Shown here: positions 1 to 7,192 of the stretch, one piece after another
How positions within the stretch are numbered: the stretch's first letter is position 1
How the letters are laid out: every line of letters starts with the position of its first letter
Assembly (NCBI GenBank): GCA_030596265.1
Contig: JAUVKM010000056.1
Coordinates: 1-9,691, forward strand
Direction: 5' to 3'
DNA from: Candidatus Cloacimonadota bacterium
GTDB lineage: Bacteria > Cloacimonadota > Cloacimonadia > Cloacimonadales > TCS61
DNA length: 9,691 nt
Position numbers and translations under genes: made by a program
The notes under the pieces: model-generated
Told to the model about the DNA's origin: nothing
The model's database searches: none
Seen by the model: only the letters and a program-made list of their open reading frames with translations

Positions 1-11
1 TTAAAAAATAT

Positions 12-41
12 TTGACATCAATACAACGCAAAAATTATTTG
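12..41 (+). promoter_or_regulatory. Putative sigma-70-type promoter of the tRNA operon
   Basis: A perfect -35 hexamer TTGACA lies at 12-17. The best -10 candidate is TATTTG at 36-41, 18 bases downstream and only 3/6 to consensus, followed 13 bases later by the first base of tRNA-Ser(UGA). The position just upstream of a stable-RNA cluster is what makes this plausible. The -10 is weak, so the exact start of transcription is uncertain. Confidence 0.4.
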
Positions 42-54
42 TAAACTCCATTTA

Positions 55-140
55 GGAGGATTAGCTCTAATTGGTAAGACAGCGGTCTTGAAAACCGCCG
101 GGCTTAGCCCTTGGGGGTTCGAGTCCCTCATCCTCCGCCA
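55..140 (+). tRNA. tRNA-Ser, anticodon TGA (UGA)
   Basis: The cloverleaf folds by eye. The acceptor stem is GGAGGAT/ATCCTCC (55-61 with 130-136), fully paired. The anticodon stem is GCGGT/ACCGC around the loop CTTGAAA, with anticodon TGA at 89-91. The long variable arm GGGC-TTA-GCCC is typical of class II (Ser/Leu/Tyr) tRNAs. The T arm carries TTCGAGT. The discriminator base is G (137), as expected for bacterial tRNA-Ser, and CCA is encoded at 138-140. It should read UCA and, by wobble, other UCN codons. It is the first gene of a three-tRNA cluster. Confidence 0.97.
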
Positions 141-155
141 GGATTATATAGAAGT

Positions 156-246
<91 letters not shown>

Positions 247-266
247 GTTCTTAATTATAGATCTTT

Positions 267-341
267 TGGGCCGTCGACAAGCGGTAAGTCACATGGTTTT
301 GGTCCATGCATTCGGGGGTTCGAATCCTCCCGGCCCAACCA
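267..341 (+). tRNA. tRNA-Gln, anticodon TTG (UUG)
   Basis: A 75-base class I tRNA. The acceptor stem TGGGCCG/CGGCCCA (267-273 with 331-337) begins with U1 opposite A72, a trait of bacterial tRNA-Gln. The anticodon stem CATGG/CCATG encloses the loop TTTTGGT, with anticodon TTG at 299-301. The T arm GGGGG-TTCGAAT-CCTCC is clear. The discriminator is A (338) and CCA is encoded at 339-341. It is the last tRNA of the cluster and is followed immediately by an intrinsic terminator. Confidence 0.97.
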
Positions 342-343
342 TT

Positions 344-379
344 AAAGCCATCCGGTAATACCGGATGGCTTTTTATTTT
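344..379 (+). terminator. Rho-independent terminator of the tRNA operon
   Basis: A perfect 12-bp inverted repeat (344-355 with 361-372, core GCCATCCGG/CCGGATGGC) with a 5-base loop TAATA is followed by a T-rich tract starting at 370. It starts three bases after the CCA end of tRNA-Gln. It should separate the tRNA transcript from the signalling operon that begins about 100 bases later. Confidence 0.93.
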
Positions 380-472
380 GTTATAAAAACAAATTGACCA
401 CTTTTTCTTTTTTCTACTTTTTGTTACATGTAATTTTTTTAGGACATAATTTTAGGAAGGTGTAGGTAAATA

Positions 473-2383
473 ATGGCACAGAAAAGACTGTTGATCGTTG
501 AAGATGAAAGGATCATTGCAGAAGATATAAAAAGAACTTTATTACAATTCAACTATGAAGTTATTGACATTATTTCTTATGGAGAACGAGTTCTTGAACG
601 CTACGAAGAATTAAATCCTGATTTGATTCTGATGGATATAATGCTAGCCGGAAAGCTCAATGGTATTGAAACTGCTGTTAAAATCAAAAAACAATACAAT
701 GTCCCAATAATATATCTTACGGCCTATGCGAACGAACCCATTTTGAATAGCGCAAAAGTAACTGATCCTTTTGGTTATTTGATAAAACCTTTTGAAGAAC
801 ACGAACTTCATGTAACAATCGAAATGGCATTTTATCGCTATAAAATGGAATACAATCTCCGACAAAGCGAGAAAAAATATCGTCTCCTTTTCAACAGTAT
901 TGCTGATCCAATTTTTATATTATCTAAAAATGGAGAGAATTTTCTTGATTGTAATGATGTTGTATTAAATAAATATGGATATGCAAAAGATGAACTTATT
1001 TCAGCTCCTGCTTCTACGCTTTATATTGAAAAAGAGTGGAAACACTTGTCAAATTATCTAAATAAGAAAAATATTATTGATTCACCTGTTTTTACTCACG
1101 TTAAAAAGAGTGGTGAAGAAATAATTGTTGAACTTCATAAAAGTGAAATAACTTTTAATGAAGAACAAGCACTCTTAGTTATTGCTCGTGATATAACCAA
1201 ACGTATTCAGGCTCAAGATGAAAAACAGATTGTCCAAGAACAATTATACCAATCTCAAAAAATGGAAGTTGTTGGAAAACTTGCAGGTGGAATTGCGCAT
1301 GACTTCAATAATTTATTAACAGCTATTAATGGTTATTCCGATTTAGCTCTTAAAAAATTGGATAAAGACAACGATGCTTATAAAGATATCAAAGTGATTA
1401 AGGATTGCGGTAAAAGAGCGGCAAGACTAACTAAACAATTACTAGGTTTTTCACGAAAGCAAATTGTTGAAAAAATTAATGTCGATCTGAATAAAACTAT
1501 TACTGAACTTGAGAAAATGTTGAAGAGATTAATCGGAGAAGAAATATCTTTAAAAACAACTTTTCAAAGCCCTTCTTGTATGATCTATGCAGACAAAAGT
1601 CAACTCGAACAGGTTATTGTTAATCTTGTTGTAAACGCACGTGATGCGATTGAAGGCTATGGCAAGATCATGATTTCTACAACAAAAGAAGCACTTACCA
1701 AAGAATTCATTGAACAGCACAGCCTTAATGAGTCAAATGAATATATCAAGATATCTGTTGTAGATACGGGAATAGGCATGAGTGAAGAGATTCAGAGAAA
1801 GATATTCGAACCTTTCTTTACAACTAAGGAAGTAGGCAAGGGTACCGGTCTTGGACTTTCTACAGTATTTGGAATCATGAAACAGAATAAAGGCGTAATA
1901 CTTGTTGAATCAGAAGAAGGAAAAGGCTCTGAATTTAATATCTATTTTCCACAAATAATTACAGAGTCCAATGTTAAAAAAGTTAAAATTTTTGATTCAG
2001 ATAATCTTCCAACCGGAGATGAAACTATCTTGCTTGTTGATGATGAAGATAGCATCAGAAATTTCCTTTCTGAAATTTTAGAGGAACGGGGTTACAAAAT
2101 TATTGAAGCATCAAATGGTAAAGAAGGCTTGCTTAAATTTAAAGAAAGTAATGAAAAAATTCATCTTTTGATCTCCGATATTACAATGCCGAAGATAAGT
2201 GGATCGGAATTGGTTGATGAACTGAGAAAGCTTCAACCTGACATAAAAGCTATCTTCATCTCTGGAAATGTTGATAATGATTTCATTAAAAGACATACAT
2301 CCTCTCCAAATATTAGTTTTCTTCATAAACCATTTACATATGATTCTATAATTTTAAAAGTCAAAGAAATCTTAGATAAGTAA
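473..2383 (+). CDS. Soluble hybrid sensor histidine kinase (REC-PAS-HisKA-HATPase-REC)
   Basis: A 636-residue cytoplasmic hybrid kinase with no membrane segment. The N-terminal receiver (about 5-120) has acidic residues E10/D11, phospho-acceptor D55 in LMDIML, T83 and K105. A PAS domain follows (about 134-245). The HisKA dimerisation domain has the canonical AGGIAHDFNNLL box with phospho-acceptor H276, D at H+1 and N at H+4. The ATPase domain shows the N box (N388), G1 (DTGIGM, 431-436), F box (FEPFFTTK) and G2 (GKGTGLGL, 455-462). A C-terminal receiver (about 517-634) has D523/D524, D569, S597 and K619. All catalytic residues are present, so it should be active. No HPt domain is seen, so the receivers either gate the kinase or need an HPt partner elsewhere. 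The PAS ligand is unknown. The start is ATG with AGGAAGG at 454-460, a slightly long 12-base spacing. It is the first gene of a three-gene signalling operon, 19 bases before the next. Confidence 0.95.
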   Translation: MAQKRLLIVEDERIIAEDIKRTLLQFNYEVIDIISYGERVLERYEELNPDLILMDIMLAGKLNGIETAVKIKKQYNVPIIYLTAYANEPILNSAKVTDPFGYLIKPFEEHELHVTIEMAFYRYKMEYNLRQSEKKYRLLFNSIADPIFILSKNGENFLDCNDVVLNKYGYAKDELISAPASTLYIEKEWKHLSNYLNKKNIIDSPVFTHVKKSGEEIIVELHKSEITFNEEQALLVIARDITKRIQAQDEKQIVQEQLYQSQKMEVVGKLAGGIAHDFNNLLTAINGYSDLALKKLDKDNDAYKDIKVIKDCGKRAARLTKQLLGFSRKQIVEKINVDLNKTITELEKMLKRLIGEEISLKTTFQSPSCMIYADKSQLEQVIVNLVVNARDAIEGYGKIMISTTKEALTKEFIEQHSLNESNEYIKISVVDTGIGMSEEIQRKIFEPFFTTKEVGKGTGLGLSTVFGIMKQNKGVILVESEEGKGSEFNIYFPQIITESNVKKVKIFDSDNLPTGDETILLVDDEDSIRNFLSEILEERGYKIIEASNGKEGLLKFKESNEKIHLLISDITMPKISGSELVDELRKLQPDIKAIFISGNVDNDFIKRHTSSPNISFLHKPFTYDSIILKVKEILDK

Positions 2384-2390
2384 AATTAAA

Positions 2391-2397
2391 AAGGAAG
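2391..2397 (+). promoter_or_regulatory. Shine-Dalgarno site deciding a TTG start
   Basis: AAGGAAG sits 5 bases before the TTG at 2403, in the short gap after the hybrid kinase stop. The next in-frame ATG is about 60 codons further in and would delete the first transmembrane helix. The TTG is therefore the best-supported start of the membrane kinase. Confidence 0.8.
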
Positions 2398-2402
2398 ATA
2401 TT

Positions 2403-4502
2403 TTGAAGAAGAGAAAAACAGAACTGGAAAAACGGATCTTTGAATTATTTTTTGTAATCACATTTTTTCTTGTGCTTACACTCACCTTCATCGAATGGCA
2501 ATTAGCCAAGTTCGGAATAAATCAATATGAAGACTTGAACATAAAATTAACACTTTCTGAATTGAAGATCGCTCGTACTGAGATGGAAATGGGAAAACAG
2601 AGTTTACTAAATAATCTTGAAACCGATACAGTAATAATTGATGCATTGCAAAAAAGGGATAAGAATCTTATTAATGATCATCTTAATCGAAATTTTAAAT
2701 CCGAGAATATTGAAAAGCTCATAATTTGCAATAAACAGCGAGAATACATTTTCGGCGAGCAATGGGAACTTTTGAATAAATATCTTTCACAAATATATCG
2801 CGATATTTCCAAAGAAAACTCTGGGATTTTTATAGGAAATTTCGGAAATAGATTATTCCAGATAACATATAATCCGATTTTCATTTCAAATGAAGTAAAA
2901 GAACTTCTTGGTGTTCTTATTCTAATAGAAAAATTCGATATGGCCAATTTGAAATTAAGCTCCGATTCTGAAGTAAGCTTAATTTCTTATGACAAAACAC
3001 TTTCTGACAATGCAATTCCTGGCAATCTTACTGAATATATCTCAGACATAAATGATCTGATTGAATCTATGACTGAAAAAAAGTTAGAGCAGACCATTAA
3101 GAAATTCAATATTAATAACGCTGCAGGTATCAAAATATTCTACGATCTGGCAAATGAACCAACTGGAATTTTTATTATTTCCTATAGAAGGTATGTAAAT
3201 CAATTTGTGCAGCAGAGTATTCTAATTTTTGTTCTGATCCTTTTAGCTTTTACACTTGTAATGATAAGTTTGCTAGGTAATTGGTTTAGTAAAACAATAC
3301 TGATTCCAGTAAGAAATATTAGCAAGAATATGCAAAATATTTCAGAAAATCCTTCTAAATTGGAACCTATTAAAAAACAATATTCCGGTGTATTAGGCGA
3401 TATGGTTACATCTTTTAATACTATGAATATTGCCCTATCTAGGTATGGCCAAACCTTGCGGGAATACAAAGAATTAACAGATAATCTTGATACAGGAATT
3501 TTCTGGCTGAATCAAAATTTTGATGTTATCCTTTTTAATCCCAGTTTCGTAAAAATTATGGAGATGGATGAAAAAAAGATCAGCCATCAAAACTTGAGCA
3601 AATTAATGGGGTTGGAGGAAAAACAATTTGCGAAAATACATAATGCACCACTAACCTTCCCAAATATAAAGATCTATCCAAACAAAAATCAAAAATTCGT
3701 AGCCCTGAATATTCGAGCAGTAAAACATGATGAAAGCACCAAATTTTTTGGAAGCATCATTGATGTTTCAAAAGAGATCCGAGAATCTGAAGCAAGAAAG
3801 TCACTTGAATTGGAACTGATAAAGAGTAATAAACTTGCTGACATCGGTAAAAAAATTGAAGGAATAGTTCATAATATCAATTCGCCCTTGAATACAGTTC
3901 TGGGCTATGCTCAACTTCTAAAGAAAGATTTGAAAGACAACACTGATTTGGATAGAATAATTGAAGCTGGTAAAAATATTGCTCAAACGGTAAAAGGCTT
4001 ATTAACAAAAGTAAAACAAAGCAATATATCAACAGACCGTCCAATTGATATCAATGAGATGATCACACAAGAGCTGGAGTTTTGCAAACATAATCTTTTC
4101 TTTAAACATTACGTAACACTTACTACTGATTTCCAACAAAATCTTCCAAATGTTACAGCATCTTACGGTGATCTAAGTCTTTGCACCGCAAATATCGTAA
4201 ATAATGCCATTCAAGCAATGAAAGACTGTGTACAGAAGGAACTCTCAATCCGTACTTATGAAGAAGATAAGATGGTCTACATTAAGATTACAGATACAGG
4301 AGAAGGAATCCCTGAATATAATTTAAATAAGATCTTCGAAACATATTTCTCAACCAAGATTGGAAAATCAGGAACCGGTTTTGGGCTTGGACTAGCAATA
4401 ACAAAAAGCATAATTGAAAAATACGATGGTGAGATCAAAGTCGAATCCAAACAGGATTTTGGATCAACATTTACTTTAATCCTACCACAAACAAAAGGAT
4501 AA
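2403..4502 (+). CDS. Membrane sensor histidine kinase (TM-extracytoplasmic sensor-TM-HAMP-PAS-HisKA-HATPase)
   Basis: A 699-residue membrane kinase starting at TTG. TM1 spans about 12-33, an extracytoplasmic region about 34-268, and TM2 about 271-293. The sensor region ends in a stretch (about 140-185) resembling CHASE4-type domains, an inference from pattern only. A HAMP linker (about 295-350) and a PAS domain (about 355-460) follow. The HisKA box reads EGIVHNINSPLN with H490 as phospho-acceptor. H+1 is Asn instead of the usual Glu/Asp and H+4 is Ser instead of Thr/Asn. The ATPase domain is intact: N601 in NIVNNAIQAM, G1 DTGEGIP (631-637), F box IFETYFSTK, and G2 GTGFGLGL (657-664). It lacks a receiver domain, so it probably phosphorylates the separate response regulator 4 bases downstream. 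The signal is unknown. The short gaps on both sides argue for one transcript with the hybrid kinase and the regulator. Confidence 0.94.
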   Translation: MKKRKTELEKRIFELFFVITFFLVLTLTFIEWQLAKFGINQYEDLNIKLTLSELKIARTEMEMGKQSLLNNLETDTVIIDALQKRDKNLINDHLNRNFKSENIEKLIICNKQREYIFGEQWELLNKYLSQIYRDISKENSGIFIGNFGNRLFQITYNPIFISNEVKELLGVLILIEKFDMANLKLSSDSEVSLISYDKTLSDNAIPGNLTEYISDINDLIESMTEKKLEQTIKKFNINNAAGIKIFYDLANEPTGIFIISYRRYVNQFVQQSILIFVLILLAFTLVMISLLGNWFSKTILIPVRNISKNMQNISENPSKLEPIKKQYSGVLGDMVTSFNTMNIALSRYGQTLREYKELTDNLDTGIFWLNQNFDVILFNPSFVKIMEMDEKKISHQNLSKLMGLEEKQFAKIHNAPLTFPNIKIYPNKNQKFVALNIRAVKHDESTKFFGSIIDVSKEIRESEARKSLELELIKSNKLADIGKKIEGIVHNINSPLNTVLGYAQLLKKDLKDNTDLDRIIEAGKNIAQTVKGLLTKVKQSNISTDRPIDINEMITQELEFCKHNLFFKHYVTLTTDFQQNLPNVTASYGDLSLCTANIVNNAIQAMKDCVQKELSIRTYEEDKMVYIKITDTGEGIPEYNLNKIFETYFSTKIGKSGTGFGLGLAITKSIIEKYDGEIKVESKQDFGSTFTLILPQTKG

Positions 4503-4506
4503 TATT

Positions 4507-5913
4507 ATGTTCGAAAATGATGGAAAGAAAGCCAGGATACTAATAGTTGATGATGAAAAAGATACTAGAGATATTTTTAGTAGACACTTAGAAGATGAAT
4601 ACTTGATCGATACAGCAGATTCAGCAATTGCAGCCATAGAGAAATTAAAAACTTATTCTTATCAGATTGCCCTTAGTGACCTTGTAATGCCTGGTGAAGA
4701 TGGTTTAAGCCTACTGAAGAATATCAAGAAGAAATGGCCGGAAATTGCTGTGATGGTAATCAGCGGTAAAGCATCTATTGAGATGGCGGTAGAAGCGATG
4801 AAACTTGGAGCTGATGAGTTTATAGAAAAACCTGTTGAAGATCTTGATCTGCTTAAACTCAAGATAGAGAAATTACTAAAAGTAAAATGGCAAACAGACG
4901 AGATAAAAAGGTTAAGAACGATCTTGGATAAAGAGTTCGATAGAACACATATTGTTGGAAATAGCCTAGCTATTCAAAAAATCATGGAAAAAGTAAAAAA
5001 GATAGCTCCACTTGATACAACAATTCTAATTACAGGGGAAACAGGTGTAGGTAAGGAACTCATTGCTGATCTGATCTATCGAAACAGCAGTAGAAGTAAT
5101 AAAAAATTTGTTGCCATTAACTGTGGGAGCTTACCGGAAAGCCTTTTAGAAAGTACTCTTTTTGGTCATAAAAAAGGATCGTTTACCAGTGCAATCAAAG
5201 ATAAGATGGGATATTTTCAGGAAGCTGATGGTGGAACATTGTTTTTAGATGAGATCACTGAAACAACACCAGCCTTTCAGGTTAAATTACTTCGCGTTTT
5301 AGAAAAAGGTATTATCAGGCAAGTTGGTGGAGAGAACGATGTTACCGTTGATGTGAGAATTATTGCTGCCACTAATAAATCTCTTTCGGAAGAAGTTGAG
5401 AATGGAAATTTTCGAGAAGATCTTTTATACAGATTAAATGTGATAAATCTGCATATCCCACCATTACGGGAGCGAGTTGAAGACATTAAGCTTCTTGTTA
5501 TCAAATTCATTTCCGAATTTTCTAATAGATACAAAAAGCAAGAGCTTAAAATATCAAATGTAGCTCTTTCAATCCTATTAAACCAACAATGGAAAGGAAA
5601 TATACGAGAACTAAAAAACACTATTGAACATTCTGTTGCCCTTGCTTCACATGATACCATTATCCCAGAAGATCTACCTGACCATATTTATAAGCAAGAA
5701 TCAAAGAAGATTAATTCCACATCATCTCTTTTTCTTGATTTACCTTACCCAAAAGCTAAAAGCGAATTTGAAAAAGCTTACATCGAAAACCTTATGAAGC
5801 AATACAAAGGTGATGTTACAAAAGTATCTAAGATATCAAATATTAAACGCCAGAATCTATACGAAAAATTTAAACGATATGATATCAATCCCAATGATTT
5901 TAGAAAAAATTAG
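4507..5913 (+). CDS. NtrC-family sigma-54-dependent response regulator (REC-AAA+-Fis HTH)
   Basis: A 468-residue activator of normal NtrC-family length. The receiver (about 10-125) has D15/D16, phospho-acceptor D58 in ALSDLVMP, S86 and K108. The AAA+ domain (about 147-390) has Walker A GETGVGKE (177-184), Walker B GGTLFLDEI with D248/E249, R303 and R309 in FREDLLYRLN as likely arginine fingers, and sensor II GNIRELKN (R367). The sigma-54 contact loop reads GSFTSA (224-229) rather than GAFTGA. The C-terminal Fis-type helix-turn-helix occupies about 418-458. On phosphorylation it should oligomerise and use ATP to open sigma-54 promoters, with the upstream kinases as likely donors. The ATG is preceded by AAAGGA at 4494-4499, inside the end of the kinase gene, which suggests coupled translation. 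Its TAG interlocks with the stop of the convergent glycosyltransferase gene. Confidence 0.95.
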   Translation: MFENDGKKARILIVDDEKDTRDIFSRHLEDEYLIDTADSAIAAIEKLKTYSYQIALSDLVMPGEDGLSLLKNIKKKWPEIAVMVISGKASIEMAVEAMKLGADEFIEKPVEDLDLLKLKIEKLLKVKWQTDEIKRLRTILDKEFDRTHIVGNSLAIQKIMEKVKKIAPLDTTILITGETGVGKELIADLIYRNSSRSNKKFVAINCGSLPESLLESTLFGHKKGSFTSAIKDKMGYFQEADGGTLFLDEITETTPAFQVKLLRVLEKGIIRQVGGENDVTVDVRIIAATNKSLSEEVENGNFREDLLYRLNVINLHIPPLRERVEDIKLLVIKFISEFSNRYKKQELKISNVALSILLNQQWKGNIRELKNTIEHSVALASHDTIIPEDLPDHIYKQESKKINSTSSLFLDLPYPKAKSEFEKAYIENLMKQYKGDVTKVSKISNIKRQNLYEKFKRYDINPNDFRKN

Positions 5914-7184
5914 TATTTGGAATTAGTTATTCTGAATGTTGTAATTACTATATAAAAAAGCATCAAATAATCACTTAAAATAACTCCTTTGGGAAATGTA
6001 TAAAACATAGTGTTTAGGAATAACCCCACTATTACAAAGACTAATTCGGGTTTTAAAATCTTTTTGATATCATTTGTTATTAAAATAATTAATGATAATG
6101 GAAACAACCAGTAGATATTCATATATGAAAGACGAGCAGCAGGAAGAAAGAAGCTGCTAATAATTACAAATACTATTCCAATATAAAAAAGAATATCATT
6201 GCTTTTTGTTTTAACTATTCTCTTCCATAATAGAAATATCAAAACTGAAATACAAATGATCAAAGATAATTCAAGTATTATCGCTTTAACTTCCAGATGA
6301 AAGATAATACGAAACATATCTTGAATAGAAGAATCTTCTATTGGTAGATTTGCTGAGAAAATTGCATTCTTTATCCCATCAACATCAATCTTATTAAAAA
6401 AACTATATGCCGGTCGGATGATGAGTAAATGGAATTTTTCATGAAACTCCATAGAATTAAAATAGCTCTTCCAAAATGGAAATGGAGCAATAAATAAAGA
6501 AGATACAAAACTTATCAACATTCCGGTAATGCCACTAAGGATGAACTTCCATTTTCTTTTTATAAGAAATGGGATACCCATTAATATTACAGGTGGACGG
6601 AAGGAAGCAGTTAATCCTAAAATAAAACCACTGAGAATGTAATTATCTTTCTTCTTAACAAGCCAATAAGATAAGATAATCATAAAAAGAAAAAGAATAT
6701 ATATTTGCCCCTTATCAATATGCAGTCTCCAGAAAAAACTTGATGCAACAATTAATAATCCAATTATCCAAATAATTTTCTTTTTCATGATTGAATCAGT
6801 AATACTTGAAAGAAGAATTATACTCAAAAGAAGTAGTAGCCATTGGATAAATGCCCACGAAATCTGCTGAGTTTTGTAGGGTATTGAAGCAAAAGGTGAA
6901 TGAAGCAAAAGTACAGATGGAGGAACAGTTAATCTACTCATTGGAAAGTTAGAATAAAAATCCCGGGCATCAACAAACTCTTCCGGTGTGTCCTGTTCCC
7001 ATTTAAAGAAATAAGGATCTTCCCCATTTAACAATACTCTAATTCCAACAACACGGTTGCGTAGATCTAAAGCTCCATATTTAAGTGTATTCACCGTATC
7101 GAATGAAATACAGATCGCTGACATTAAAACAGAGTAGATCAATAATGCATTAACTAAAATTCTAAGATATTTTGTAGTTTTCAT
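5910..7184 (-). CDS. Polytopic GT87-like (DUF2029-type) membrane glycosyltransferase
   Basis: A 424-residue integral membrane protein with about ten hydrophobic helices, starting at residues 9-28. The first extracytoplasmic loop has D40 followed by NGEDPY (53-58). Next comes a Pro-rich stretch, RLTVPPSVLLLHSP (84-97), and later SGFILGLTASFRPP (185-198). This resembles GT-C polyprenyl-phosphate-sugar-dependent transferases of family GT87 (PimE-like), where an Asp in the first loop is catalytic. Sugar and acceptor cannot be read from the sequence. The frame stays open 26 codons further to an ATG at 7262, but that ATG has no Shine-Dalgarno and would overlap the upstream gene by 71 bases. The ATG at 7184 follows GAGGGAG and lies 7 bases after the upstream stop, so I chose it. 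A related GT-C family (GT39/GT83) is possible. It is the last gene of the minus-strand operon and its TAA overlaps the convergent regulator's stop codon. Confidence 0.82.
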   Translation of the reverse strand: MKTTKYLRILVNALLIYSVLMSAICISFDTVNTLKYGALDLRNRVVGIRVLLNGEDPYFFKWEQDTPEEFVDARDFYSNFPMSRLTVPPSVLLLHSPFASIPYKTQQISWAFIQWLLLLLSIILLSSITDSIMKKKIIWIIGLLIVASSFFWRLHIDKGQIYILFLFMIILSYWLVKKKDNYILSGFILGLTASFRPPVILMGIPFLIKRKWKFILSGITGMLISFVSSLFIAPFPFWKSYFNSMEFHEKFHLLIIRPAYSFFNKIDVDGIKNAIFSANLPIEDSSIQDMFRIIFHLEVKAIILELSLIICISVLIFLLWKRIVKTKSNDILFYIGIVFVIISSFFLPAARLSYMNIYWLFPLSLIILITNDIKKILKPELVFVIVGLFLNTMFYTFPKGVILSDYLMLFYIVITTFRITNSKY

Positions 7185-7185
7185 G

Positions 7186-7192
7186 CTCCCTC
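7186..7192 (-). promoter_or_regulatory. Shine-Dalgarno site deciding the glycosyltransferase start
   Basis: On the minus strand TAGAGGGAGC immediately precedes the ATG at 7184. The first three bases are the stop codon of the upstream sulfatase-like gene and GAGGGAG is the ribosome binding site. The spacing is short, but the more upstream ATG at 7262 has only A/T-rich sequence before it. Termination and restart by the same ribosome are likely. Confidence 0.6.

Noticed and set aside
89..91. TGA anticodon considered as a selenocysteine or suppressor tRNA
   Set aside because: A selenocysteine tRNA would have anticodon TCA and an 8-bp acceptor stem. The TGA anticodon with a 7-bp acceptor stem and long variable arm is ordinary tRNA-Ser.
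394..420. Possible promoter TTGACC...TACTTT for the kinase operon
   Set aside because: The spacer would be only 15 bases and the stretch is a T-rich run in which such matches arise easily. The operon's promoter probably lies in 380-450 but cannot be placed.
474..490. TGGCACA resembling a sigma-54 -24 element
   Set aside because: There is no GC dinucleotide at the required -12 spacing and it lies inside the first codons of the hybrid kinase. A visual scan for other -24/-12 pairs found none convincing.
5277..5660. 127-codon open frame on the minus strand within the response regulator gene
   Set aside because: It lies wholly opposite the conserved AAA+ domain, its translation has no recognisable features, and the plus-strand protein explains the conservation.
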